A stretch of 64,000 bases of DNA from Pseudisothecium myosuroides (taxonomy: Eukaryota; Streptophyta; Bryopsida; Hypnales; Lembophyllaceae). Within the stretch, counting starts at the first letter, position 1. Each line of letters begins with the position of its first letter. Location: contig OX637287.1 of the NCBI GenBank assembly GCA_951799445.1, positions 16,864,224 to 16,928,223 of the forward strand, read 5' to 3'. Shown in pieces: positions 48,778 to 59,480 of this stretch. The notes under the pieces are model-generated. The model was given only the letters and a program-made list of their open reading frames with translations. It searched no databases and was not told where the DNA came from. The translations under genes and the position numbers were made by a program.

Positions 48778-49681
48778 CCTCTAAAGTCCGAAGGCCATTT
48801 TTCTAGTAAAAAAACTCTCAAATTGCTATTTTTGTTGCGTTTGCCCAAGAAAACAAGAAAAAATATTTTTCTTAGAATTAATCTTTAGAATCTTGTACTT
48901 GAATTATTTCAAATCATGTGGTTAAAGTTTCATGAAGTTTGAGCATATAGATTGCAAGATAATAGCATTCAAAATTGGAAAAATAGTTTTTCTGAATTCT
49001 ATCTTGCAATTCTAGATGACTTTGACCACCATTTGTGGCACTTTTTTGCACTAGAGACCTTAATTTTTTTTTAAATTATCTTGAAGAATTGATTCAAAAG
49101 TCTAAGAAAAGAAATTCTAAAAACACACTTGATTTTCATTCTTTAAATTTATTTAAAATAGAAGTAGGTTTAAGATTGAGCAAAAATCTAAATTGTTAAT
49201 AGCTCTAAGATGGAATTGAAACACAATAATCTCAACAAGCATACTTAACCCTCTTAAAACATTTTTTTTTAAATTGTGAAAATTGCATTCAAAAATGAAT
49301 CCTTTAAGTTATTTTTTAAAGAAGATGCATAGATTGCTCAAAAAACAAGATTGCCTATAACTTTCTCATCATTAATCCAAATAGAATGAATAAGAGCTTT
49401 ACATGTAGACAAAAATATAATATTTCAAGGAAAAAAAATTAAACTTTATTTTGACTTTTTGTGAATTTTTTTTGTGTTGCACTCCAACCTTCGTTTATGG
49501 CTTATTGTGCCATAACTTTTGCTCCCATACCACCGATTGAAGTAAAAATTACATTCCCAAGAAGCTTATGTGTTTTTCTAGATTCACAAAAAGTTTCAGA
49601 AAATTACAATGAATATTGAAACCATATGAGCCTACCCAAAGTCACATTTTGACCCATATAGGAACAATGGGACTTTAGGGA
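48778..49681. mobile_element. TTAA-type element, 0.9 kb
   Basis: Preceded by TTAA (48774-48777) and followed by TTAT (49682-49685). Ends CCTCTAAAGTCCG and, inverted, TCCCTAAAGTCCC. Interior matches the elements at 18639 and 28233 (AATCTTGTACTTGAATT, TCATGTGGTTAAAGTTTCAT). Non-coding. Confidence 0.7.
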
Positions 49682-49685
49682 TTAT

Positions 49686-50622
49686 CCCTAGAAGGACCTG
49701 AAAGCCCTTTGCAGCCTTACAATATACTCTGTATTTGGTGGTGTTTGATTAGAAAAACATTAACCAAATACTTTTTAGTTCAAAGTAAATTAATGATAAT
49801 GATAGAACATAAATAACAATGTATTGCAATTCATATATTAAACCACAATTGAAGAGTTATAATGCTAAATACAAGCTCTATACAAGGACCCCAAGAGCCT
49901 TTCAAGGATTAAGAGCTATCTATAGGGTTGATTTAAAGAAGACAATTGCTTTTAGAGCAGACTACCTTAAACCGAGTGAAGGACTGAGAAGTTTGCTCTA
50001 CCATGCAGAGCTACGGTATTCAAATTATACTTGAAAAGACTGGCCTATAAGCGTTTAAAAAAATCTCCCAATTATCATATAAGGTAGTCTGTTCTAAAGG
50101 GATTGCGTTGTAACTTGTGACCCCTGTCTAGGAATGAGTGATATGTTGCTTGAAATACCTATTACTATCAATGATGAGTTAGGTAGGCTTAAATGGTCAC
50201 TTTCCATTAAGTAGACTACCTTACCGGTTGATGTTTCAAAAATTCAAAATACGTGAATGTTCGTAGTATCGGTTGAGATTTCAAAATCTTAAAAGTACTT
50301 GTTAGCTCTCCTCAAGGGAATGGAAGCTGCAAAGAGAGCTTCTGTCTAAGTTAACTTACGTCACAAGATGAAAATATTCAGGTCCTCAAGTCAGGATGAT
50401 GTTAATTATGTGAAAAGAATGAACTCATAAATATTGCTGTAGTACCTAATGCAATTTAAAAATCATCAGAAAAGAGCAGAAATTCAAACGGTGAGTCTCT
50501 GAGGTAGAGCACCAGTGACTCGGAAAGACAGCAAGATCCTGCTAAGAATAAAAACCCTTCTCAAAATTCATCAAACTAAATGCAACCCCGAACTTAAGCT
50601 CTCGCCCATAGAATCTCACAAC
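49686..50622. other. no gene recognised
   Basis: Contains AGACTACCTTA in direct and inverted forms near 49958, 50083 and 50213, and a short frame at 49819-50034 without recognisable features. The left TSD of the next element is at 50615-50622. Confidence 0.35.
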
Positions 50623-51612
50623 TATACTAAAATTGGTAAATAGTGTTGGCTACACTAATTGTCAACAATAACACTAATTGTGATTTGCAAGGTCAGTGTT
50701 AGAACATTATTTACCTAGTCTAACACTATTTTAGCTCTATAGTAAAATTTGATGAATGACAGAAAGAGTCAAAAGTTTTACGAGAGTGCATTTAGTGTTA
50801 GGTGGGAACAAAATGAAATGATGAAATAGACAATGGGATGTTGAAATAAATAATGAAATGCTAAAATAAATAAGTAAAATGTTGAATTGCTAAAAAATGC
50901 TGAAATGTCAAAAAATACTGGAAAATGCTAAAATGCTAAAAAAAGTGGTGACCAAAAAAAAAAGAACTATTTTTTAGGGGAAATAGAAGAAAGAAAGACA
51001 AATCCAATGGTGTCATCCAATGTTCAATCACATACATAAAAAAAAAGATATAAGTGACGGAAGTTTGAAATCAAGCGACGGGAAACCATGGAACGGAAAA
51101 CCACGGAGTATTATCCCCCCCTTCCGTGGAAAGAGTCTCCTTCAATGGATGGACCGGAGAGCTCTTCCACCTCTCCTCTCCAAGGTGGTTTCCACTGCTC
51201 CTCACAATCGGGACCAAGGCAGACATCGGACACCGGACAAGGGAAGAGCGGGGCAAGCAAGCAAACCAAAAAAAAATAAAAATTTAGAAAAGGAATTGGA
51301 TGACGGGAGGCGGAAATTGTAGTTTCCCAGGGAAGGGCCAAAATTGGACGATGGGAGGCAGAAATTATAGTTTTCCAGGGAAGGGCCAGAGTGTGACGGC
51401 GGGAGGCAGAAATTTTAGTCTCCCAGGGAAGGGGCAAAGTTTGACGGCGGGAGGCGGAAATTTTAGTCTCCCAGGGAAGGGGCAAAGTTTGACGGCAGGA
51501 GGTAAGTGCCCCAACACTATTTCCACATAAGTTGGAAAATAGTGTTGGGAGTAAAAAATAGGGAACAACACTAATTATCACCCAACACTATTTACCAATT
51601 TTAGTATAGTGC
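50623..51612. mobile_element. 990-bp TIR element with 8-bp TSD and coding-phase minisatellite
   Basis: Flanked by CTCACAAC (50615-50622 and 51613-51620). Ends share a perfect inverted repeat of about 27-29 bp beginning TATACTAAAATTGG; the right end has four further bases (GTGC). CACTAATT and AACACTATTT blocks are repeated inside near both ends. The right third holds a 48-bp minisatellite. A partial copy is at 9771-9965. Superfamily unclear (8-bp TSD suggests hAT). Confidence 0.8.
51298..51500. repeat. 48-bp minisatellite, four units
   Basis: Units contain GACGG(C)GGGAGGC(A/G)GAAATT and CCCAGGGAAGGG. As 48 is a multiple of three, the + frame from 51300 encodes four 16-residue repeats of the type GGRNFSLPGKGQSLT. 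Some units differ by base changes that keep the frame open on both strands. Confidence 0.9.
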
Positions 51613-51620
51613 CTCACAAC

Positions 51621-52010
51621 AGGTATTGCAAGAAACGCAATAAAATAATACCTACACTCATCAGTGTCAGAGACATAAATTTTTATAACACTACGCTTGA
51701 AGACTTCAGAAAACAGCATCACATACTATTTGAGGCTCTGAGAATACATAGTGGAAATCGAAACATTGGTAACGGAAACCGGAAACAAATGAGAATTTGT
51801 ATTCATATAAATAGCTCACAAGCGTAACTCTAGACCAGTTGTTTTGGGTTAATTGTTGATATGATAAAATCTGATGAGCAGAGGAAATGGAGGGCGCAGC
51901 CTGCCATTCACCTATGGAGTAACATCCCAAACTGAATACAAATTTGAGTCTGAATGCCTAACCAAGTCCAGGGTGCCGGATGAAACACCGAGACTTGCGG
52001 AAGCTTTGAA
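51621..52010. other. no gene recognised
   Basis: Space between the TIR element and the last candidate exon at 52011. Short frames on both strands, no recognisable product. Confidence 0.3.
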
Positions 52011-53531
52011 CTATTCCAAAATTGCCATTAAATTGTCAACAACAGCACAAAGCCAGGCATCACCTTGTAGCATATTTGCTTCGTGCTCAGGAAGGAAGTC
52101 CTCTTTAAACTGGGAAGCTCCCAATATCTACATCCCACAACAAGCAAGCGTTATGTGACTAGATTCATGAGAATAATTCTAACTGAAACACTAGTAGAGA
52201 ATCCACCCTCCCGAGATGTTCTCGAAAAAAATAAAAGTGATAAGTTGGCAAGTATATTCTTAATTATCCTCTTAAATGCCTTAAAACTGGCAAGTTTTAC
52301 CATTGTTACAGGTCTAAAAGCATTACTGAAATACATCAATCATAGTAAAGAAACACGTATTCCCTGGCAAACCTTAGTTAATTGACTCCGCAAAAAAGCC
52401 AAGCACAAGCGTAGATTAAGATTACACATAGAATTCGACGTGAAGTGTGCATTATATCGACTCACCTTCAAGGTGGATTCAATGAGAAAACTACCGAAAT
52501 CTTCGGAAGAAAAGATTAAAGAGATAAATGGATCTCAAAGAGATAACCACCTCTTTCAAGCAAATGCAGACGCGGAATGACGAAGCCAGTGCTCCAAACT
52601 TGAGCCAGGCATCGCTTCCAGTAGATTGTTATTGTAAGCCACGGACATCAGATGAAGGCCATGTGCAGGTGCAACTGGGACACTTCGGCCAACTCCTGCC
52701 GAAGGTCTTCAAAACAGAAGCTGCCGGTTTAGTTGCCTTCTGCATCAAACGAAGGAGGCTTACGCCCCCCCTCCCCTTAGCCTTTCATGGCTTTCACAGC
52801 ATCAAACAGAAGCTGCGGTCCCTGCGTGAAATCCAAGGAAAGCCCAACAGATACGATTCTCAACAGCCAGACAGAAACACAACGCTTGGTCGTGATACCC
52901 AAACTTCAATCTAATTGAAACAGTGATTCTGTTTTCCATTTCTTTTTAACAGTCATCAGTAGCAGAAGATTGAAACGCACAGGACAGGACAAGGGGCATA
53001 CTGTGGAGACTACGGAAAACCTCAATATCTTGCGGAAATCAACTCGGAATGAGGAAAATCCTTCAAATTCATGCAATTTCAACGCCATGCAAATGGTGTC
53101 AAGGCAACTGGAGAGCAGCCCTGAATACCCTGTGCCATTGTAGGAAATCACCAACCGCCATTTCCAAGTAGGCTGCGAATTCTGAGCTCCTGCATCCGGA
53201 TACCATACAGATGGTGAAGTTGCAAGACCATGGCGCCAGGCATGGTCGCTGCTTTTGAAACTGCAATTCAAGCACACTGCAGTCTGAGTAGTCAAGCACA
53301 AAGGATACAAAATCGTTCGGTACAAGTGTCAGCAAGAAGCGAAGATCTTCATAAATCGTTGCAATTGGAAATGTTTCGCCAGATCAATCCCTGGCAAAGT
53401 CGTTCACAAAAAGCTAATGGACGAATTGGTCGACGCACCTGAAGTAGATGTGTGTGGAGAATTGAGAAGCGCCCCAAATTGTCCTGTCGGTGACGCAACT
53501 TCGCGTCGCCAGAATCACCATTTGTCACCAT
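52011..53531 (-). CDS. candidate TruA-like gene, exons incomplete
   Basis: An ATG at 53531 (preceded by a GTTAGGGTTT motif near 53575) opens a 31-codon exon to a GTGCGT donor at 53439. A phase-0 acceptor at 53283 leads to an exon containing PTWKWRLVISYNGTGYSG. This closely resembles the first strand of TruA-type tRNA pseudouridine synthases (RL.I.YDGT.Y.GW). A donor at 53128 would cut after YNGTG. I cannot find the next TruA block (GRTDAGVHA) in the window. Two downstream splice-bounded exons, 52500-52466 (FGSFLIESTLK) and 52109-52011 (FKEDFLPEHEAN... to TAG), are in phase with each other but do not look like TruA. The locus is therefore either a fragment or two genes. tRNA U38-40 modification would be the role if intact. 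Confidence 0.4.
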
Positions 53532-54451
53532 CGCCAAGGACCTATATGAACGCAGTGATTCGAAACCGTAAACCCTAACTGCCAATTTGAACCCTTACAT
53601 ATCGTACATGTGTAAGAACGCATGATATGTATGAATCATCTCTGGTTCTTATGAATGATGGAATCCCTAATTTTGGTTGTGCTCTGATTGCTCTAGCTTT
53701 GTCAACGATGTTTTTATGACTGCGATTCCGTGATCAGATGATGAATAAGATCAGAACAGGTGCAAGCTAAAAGAAAGGCCAGGAATTTGAGGGATGACGA
53801 ATATGCTGTGCCCAAGTGATCACAAAACAGCAAAACTCAACAGCAGGAATTGCAAGATTTGACAATTAAAACAGGGCATCACTTCAGTCCCTGCCTGTTC
53901 AACAAACATCGAGCACCAGTTCCTGAGCCTTTTGCTTCTATGCTAGAAGAGCCCAAATACTTACGAATATACCGCCAATCTCTGAAATCACACCTATCTG
54001 CAATGTCAGCAGTAAAATGATCTAGCACGTCTCGGAGAATTCATCTTCATCACAACAAAATAAAAGCATGAATGTTCACAAGTGAATTCTCTTGTGAATT
54101 ACAAAATCCCCATTGAATAAGAGTACAAGTAGCTGCATCAGGCTCGTATCACATATAGGTACCCTCATGAACCTCCAGGCGAATTCCCATCTGGTCAAGA
54201 TCTCCGTATCCCATTGCCGCGGAAAAGCACACAACTATCCGCAGAAACTAAAAGGACATAGGCTGAGAAGGGTTATTACACGAGAACAAAAGCTGGAGAT
54301 GGAAATGCACCAATGTGCAAACCTCTTCCTCCAGCGAATGCCGCTTAGCCGGAGAATGAGTTACATTAGACTATTGCAGACGACATGAGTACATTATCTT
54401 GAACCCGAGAGCCTATGCTAGCAGATGTGAGGTGAAACAACAATCTCCAGT
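53532..54451. other. intergenic between TruA-like and UBZ genes
   Basis: Moderate GC, no convincing exon. Probably holds the promoter of the TruA-like locus and the 3' UTR of the UBZ gene, both on the - strand. Confidence 0.35.
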
Positions 54452-57400
54452 CTAAAATTGGCGGAGGCATTTGTCGATGTGATCGTTGATTCTGACATTC
54501 GACATGTCTGCTTCGAGCTCCTGGCTGCATACTGGGCAGTAGATGGGGGCAACTGCATCACATAGCCAGCGCACGAGTGACCAAAAATGGTAGAAGGGAT
54601 GCGCAAACAGACAGCAAACGCAGTGCTCGGTCATATAAAAGCGAAAGTAGAGTTATCCTTGAATTCAAGACTATTTCAGATTCGTCAGTGAACACAAAAA
54701 AAGGCTTGCCAGCAAATATCACTGTATTATTCATTAGATTTACGTGTACTCCTTCACTGAAACAAGATCAGCTCCTCTCCCTCCCCACTTCAATGAAGTT
54801 AAGGATCACTCTGGTAAACGAAAAGAGACTGAGGATACCTGTAGGCCGTAAATCTCCACCTAGCTGCCCCTCATGACTGTCAACATCACTGGATTCCCCA
54901 TCTCGCCTTGTGGTCGGGCCACGAACCTCTTCACCACTATCTTCTCCGGCCATAGCTTTGCCTTGGTTCCGGCCTCGGCGTCTATAAGTTTTCACTCGCT
55001 CCTCGTCTAACCCAGCGCTGGCTTGAAATGGAGCATTGCTTTCCACAGTTCCCCCGTCTGTGTCATCGTACTCCACAAGCCTGAGGTGCTCAGCCAAGGC
55101 AGGATGACGTCCAGCAACTCCAAACCTTCCTCCAACATCCACACTGCTAATCTCAGCGCCACTAATAGTGGCACCGCCTGCATCTCCATAAGACCGAGTC
55201 GGACCTTCAAGTCCGTGGTAACTGTGCTGTTCAGAATGCACACGCCGCTCAATACTCACTCTGTTACTGTCTTCTTCCTCGTCACTCAACTCAATCACTT
55301 TCTGCTTTCCTCTTCTGTGTGCAACTTCATTTGGTTCACCTATGCTTTCACCCTGCTCCTCACAGACTTCAATCCCCAGGCAAGTTGCAACAACAGGCAC
55401 TGCAGATCCACTTGACTGGCCCCAATCCTGTTCACTTCTGCAGAAGCCAACCCGTATGCCATCGTAAACACGATGCTCTAGAGTTAGATAGTGAATCGAG
55501 TCTCCAAAAAGCCTATCTCAAAATTTTAAAAACAATGCGGTACAACAACCAACGCTAAGAACAAGAACTCATCCTTAAAAGCATGTTCGACAGCTCCACG
55601 TACGTGCCACATATGTTGAGGGTAGGGTAGCTGCCATGCAACTGATTTGAGCTCTCAGGAACACTGCCAGGCACCCCAAATCCGACTGAATCACCAACAC
55701 CAAGCTTTTCAACAGCGGGTTCCACACCATCTGTTCCATCTTGTTGCTCATCGAGATCTACTATCACATCGTCTCCATGCCTGCCACAGTAGGATGTGCC
55801 ACTTTCGTGGATACCCTTCTTTTTGTCTCCTCCATGTGCCTTGGGCTTGGTGCAAATATCATTGAGAGTAGATTGAGATATAGATTCATGAGATGTTATT
55901 GCAGCAATGGAATTGGTTGTAACACCTTCAGCAATTGTATCCAGGACCATACTGTCTTCTTGAGCTGAAAAAAAGGATGGATCGGTTTGCTGATCCCCTA
56001 TTATCAGAGCCTGGGTGCTACCAGCCCTAGACTGAATGCCACCAAGCCTGTCTCCCACCGCCAGGTTGACATTTATCGGAGCAGCCCCACTTGCAATCTC
56101 GATATCACTGTCACTCGTACCCTTCCTTCCAGGTGACTTTCTCAGCTTGCTGTCGATTCCCGCGGGTGTGTTACTGCCTTCCGCTCCCTCTCCACTTACG
56201 ACGGGTAAAGGCCGGTCATCACTGCCAGTTAAAGATCGAAGGTCTCCCGAAACCACCGCCCTCTTGTCCACATGTGAGGCACCACTTTCGGTGACTAGAG
56301 GGAGCTCCAACGTTTGGGACTCATCTTTCACTTCTTCTCTGGCCCCCTCAAGCGCAACTTGGGCTTCATTGTTCGAAGACATCACATTTTCTGGCGCTTC
56401 AATTTCAGTGTTGTCAGCTGTAACCACCACACCAACAAACTGTGAGCTTCAAGGAAACAATATGTAAATAAATAAATAAATAAATAAATAATGAAAAAGT
56501 CACAAAAGAAACTTAGACCTTGAAAACCATACTCGGATAGCATGTTCCGCTTATAAATTAATTAAAAAAAATGTGCTGAATTTTTCTGAATTCTCAAAGG
56601 GTATGGGACAATTTGAAGATGAAAGTTTGACCGCTCATTGTTAAAACACAATAATTGTGTTCAATGTAGAACTTCAAACCTCATTTTGGGATGGTAAAAT
56701 AACTTTTTGCAAAAACCTTTGAACTAAGAAAAATTGAAAAATTAAGGTAACTTTCATCTCCAAAATTCAGAGGGGTTGGAAAGAACATTTACTTTGATAA
56801 TTTCAAACATCCCTACTAAATTTTGTAGATAACTTTTGATTGGAGGTTCAAAATCTCAAACTGATTTTTGGAAATGAAAGTTACCTTGATTTCTCAACTT
56901 AACTTAATTCTAAGTTTTTTTGAAAAATGTTCTTTTACTGTTCTACTATTCTAATGAAGTCTAAAATTCTACTTTAAACACAAGTCCTGCTTTGGACTTA
57001 ACTATAAGCTGTTGAGCTCCTATTAATCCTATTTACATATCTCCTACTAATCCTAATTTACATATCCCATATAGGTTGATTTACCTCCTCCCACCCCACT
57101 TTTATAAAGATATTGTCTTCTCCATCTTCATACACTCACAATAGTAAGTGGCATTTTGGAGCTACCTGCAATGGTTGTCGCATATTTTTAATTGAATTGA
57201 ATTTAATGTCGAAGTTTTCAAAAAAAGATTCTTAAAGTGCCGAACCTGCTTAAAAAGTTTGAACTTAAATTAAATATTCGGCACCAAAAGTGCCGAACCT
57301 GCTATCCGAGTACGGTATTGCAACCTACCTATACGCACTGACATCGTTGGGTTGAGCTCCTGATGATCATGTGCATCCCTAGATACACTAAGGAATCATA

Positions 57401-58089
57401 CTAAATCTATAAGGTTTCCAGGTGCTATTACCTGCATCTTCTTTCTTGTGCTCCTGTCGTTGGAGTTCATTTTGTCTTTCCAATCGCCGACGCTCATCTC
57501 GTTTATTAACCAGCACGTCGATCTCTTCATCATCCTCTTCATACATGCACCAGTGTTTCCATGCAAGGATCACTGATGGTTCCCTGTCTTGCTCACCAAC
57601 TTTTTTCTGAGCATCAGCTCTCCTTCGTTTAGTACAATTCCCTGTGAATGCCCTGTGCAACTCCTCTTTCACGGGGCTTAAATGGTTTTGAGACTTCAAT
57701 CGCAAAGATCTCTTGCGCTTAAAGCAAACGGTGTCGGATTCATCAGGACTGTCATCCAATACGAGAGTTCCGTTCTGATCACCGTGCTTTACCTCTAGAA
57801 CTTGGGTAGCATCCTCCTCTCCAGAATCGAACTCGAAGGTGGTCCCGGTCACTGTACCTGTTCCCGCACCGGTGCTGGTGCCGGTCCCAGTCCCCGTCCC
57901 TCTGTCCATCGGCCTCAAGAAGCTTCTTAGACTGTAAGGCTTCTCGTGGTTCGGACTAATAGTGGCCTTCTTTCGGGTACCTCCACCGTTGCCAAGAAGT
58001 TGCCTCTTTTTGCCAGGAGTCGACATTGACGGCACATCAGTTTCAGGGTCTTCTTCACGTGCACCAAGCACACTGCCCCGAAGATGCAT
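54452..58089 (-). CDS. SIM-repeat protein with C-terminal UBZ4-type zinc finger
   Basis: Four coding exons join in phase: 58089-57432, 56417-55604, 55437-54839 and 54552-54452 (stop TAG), giving 723 aa. Most of the chain is low-complexity and charged, with a GT-rich run (about residues 65-82) and basic blocks (KRKRSLRLK, KRRRADAQKK) that look nuclear. Three SUMO-interaction-like motifs are visible: TLVLDD at 108, VIVDLDE at 437 and VIELSDEEED at 538. The last exon is one finger, C696-x2-C699-x15-H715-x3-C719, matching UBZ4 ubiquitin-binding fingers of DNA-repair proteins (RAD18, SLX4 type). A dual SUMO/ubiquitin reader in DNA repair is my inference; I cannot name an orthologue. The first ATG in frame, with G at -3, was chosen; 58026 is an alternative. 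Intron 2 contains a TIR element. Confidence 0.75.
56530..57312. mobile_element. TIR element inside intron of the UBZ gene
   Basis: 783 bp with ends TACTCGGATAGCATGTTCCG and, inverted, TACTCGGATAGCAGGTTCGG. GTGCCGAACCTGCT occurs twice near the right end. Part of the interior (CCCCACTTTTATAAAG, and CTTTAAACACAAGTCCTGC upstream) resembles the loop and arm of the fold-back element at 8700-9606. Non-coding; TSD not clear. Confidence 0.75.
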
Positions 58090-59480
58090 TCCGTAACCAA
58101 CAGCTGAAAACGATATCAACAACTTGTGCGAACGATCTCCTGCACTCGCCTCTCTATAGCTCACACCTCAGCAGCAAAATCGCATCTGAACGCAAGGTTG
58201 AGCACTAGCGTCAATCCAAGTGTTGCATGTTGCCACTTCTATCTCGCAATGAGGAAACTCTGATACTCAATGGTTGTACTCTACTTGGTCCATTTATCAT
58301 CCTCACTGTAAGAGGCATACAGCACCTCCAACTTCAATCCTCCCTGACATTTCATAATAAATAAAAAAGACCCAAACAGATTGCTCATGAAAAATGTGGA
58401 CACACGCCTTGATTCCTCCCCCTCATCCTCATGACCAAGAGGATTTGAATAGAGATTCTTTCACAGAGATTCAGTTTTGCCTTCATGGCATCATCAAGAC
58501 GGACTACCAAATTATTTCTCCGGACCAAGAATATCGGAATCTCCATACGTATAACTCCAGAACCATTAGAGCTGAGGTTTTACCTTATTAAAGAAAGCTC
58601 CTTTCTCTTTGACCGCACCATCCTTATACGCGCGAATGAGAACACTTTTTGAATTCACTTCAAACTCACAGAACCTCTAAACTATACAAGATTTCGAAGG
58701 ATTGATAGACCGACCCGCTGCACATCGTACAACCGATCCGAGACTCGTCATAAATCCAGTCATCTCAATACAAAGGCCATGCGACGTCCTACACACGGAC
58801 ACAGAGCCACGCAGAACTCTCTCTTTTCTCAAAGTGCCAAAATTGAAAAGAGAGCATCAAAAGCGAAATCGACGTTACCACAACCAGAATTAAATTCACC
58901 GAACTATTAATTAGTCCCTATCCTCACTAGCAGCGAGAACCCTAAAAACCCGCAAGATCAATCACAGCTTCCCGGCGCCTTGCTCTCTCACCACCATAAC
59001 CAATGCAGAAATTCAGACAACATTAATCGCTCGCCGTACCAATTTCCTGTTTCCAGATCCCAGTTCAACCTAACCAGGCCAAATTCAAGCAGACGCACCA
59101 CAAGACAACAATCCAAACCACAAGATCCGACGCAGCAGTCGTTAATTCTCTACAAACAGGCAAACAGACCATTCAAAACAAAACAATTTGTTCAAGGACT
59201 GAACAAAATGTAGACGCAACCCTAACTTGGTGATCTGAGAGCAAAACTGACCAGGGGCTGGCACCGAGACGAGCGGGCGACGATGGCGATGCAATTGGTG
59301 AGCATGATGAGACAGAACAGCAGCTGCAAGATGATCCCGGAGCGAGAGGAAGCAAGGGACTTGCAACGTAGTGGCCGTCGTCGCCGAGTGTTCCATAACC
59401 TTAGCGTCCAAGAGTTGGAAACAAAGTCGTCGTGTTCAGTCAAACGGGAACGAAATCGATCCGGACGAAGCACATTCTGA
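58090..59480 (-). promoter_or_regulatory. 5' UTR, UTR intron and promoter of the UBZ gene
   Basis: An acceptor at 58103/58104 (TTTTCAG) lies just upstream of the ATG. A likely donor (CTG then GTCAGT at 59251) ends a GC-rich first exon from about 59480, giving a 1.15 kb intron in the 5' UTR. A TTAGGGTT motif lies near 59218. Open frames in the first exon on the - strand lack a convincing ATG and are taken as UTR. Confidence 0.4.

Noticed and set aside
55605..56430. 291-codon frame read through to a stop at 55555
   Set aside because: A GTACGT donor at 55603 and a phase-matched acceptor at 55437 join it to the next coding exon, so the tail past 55604 is intron.
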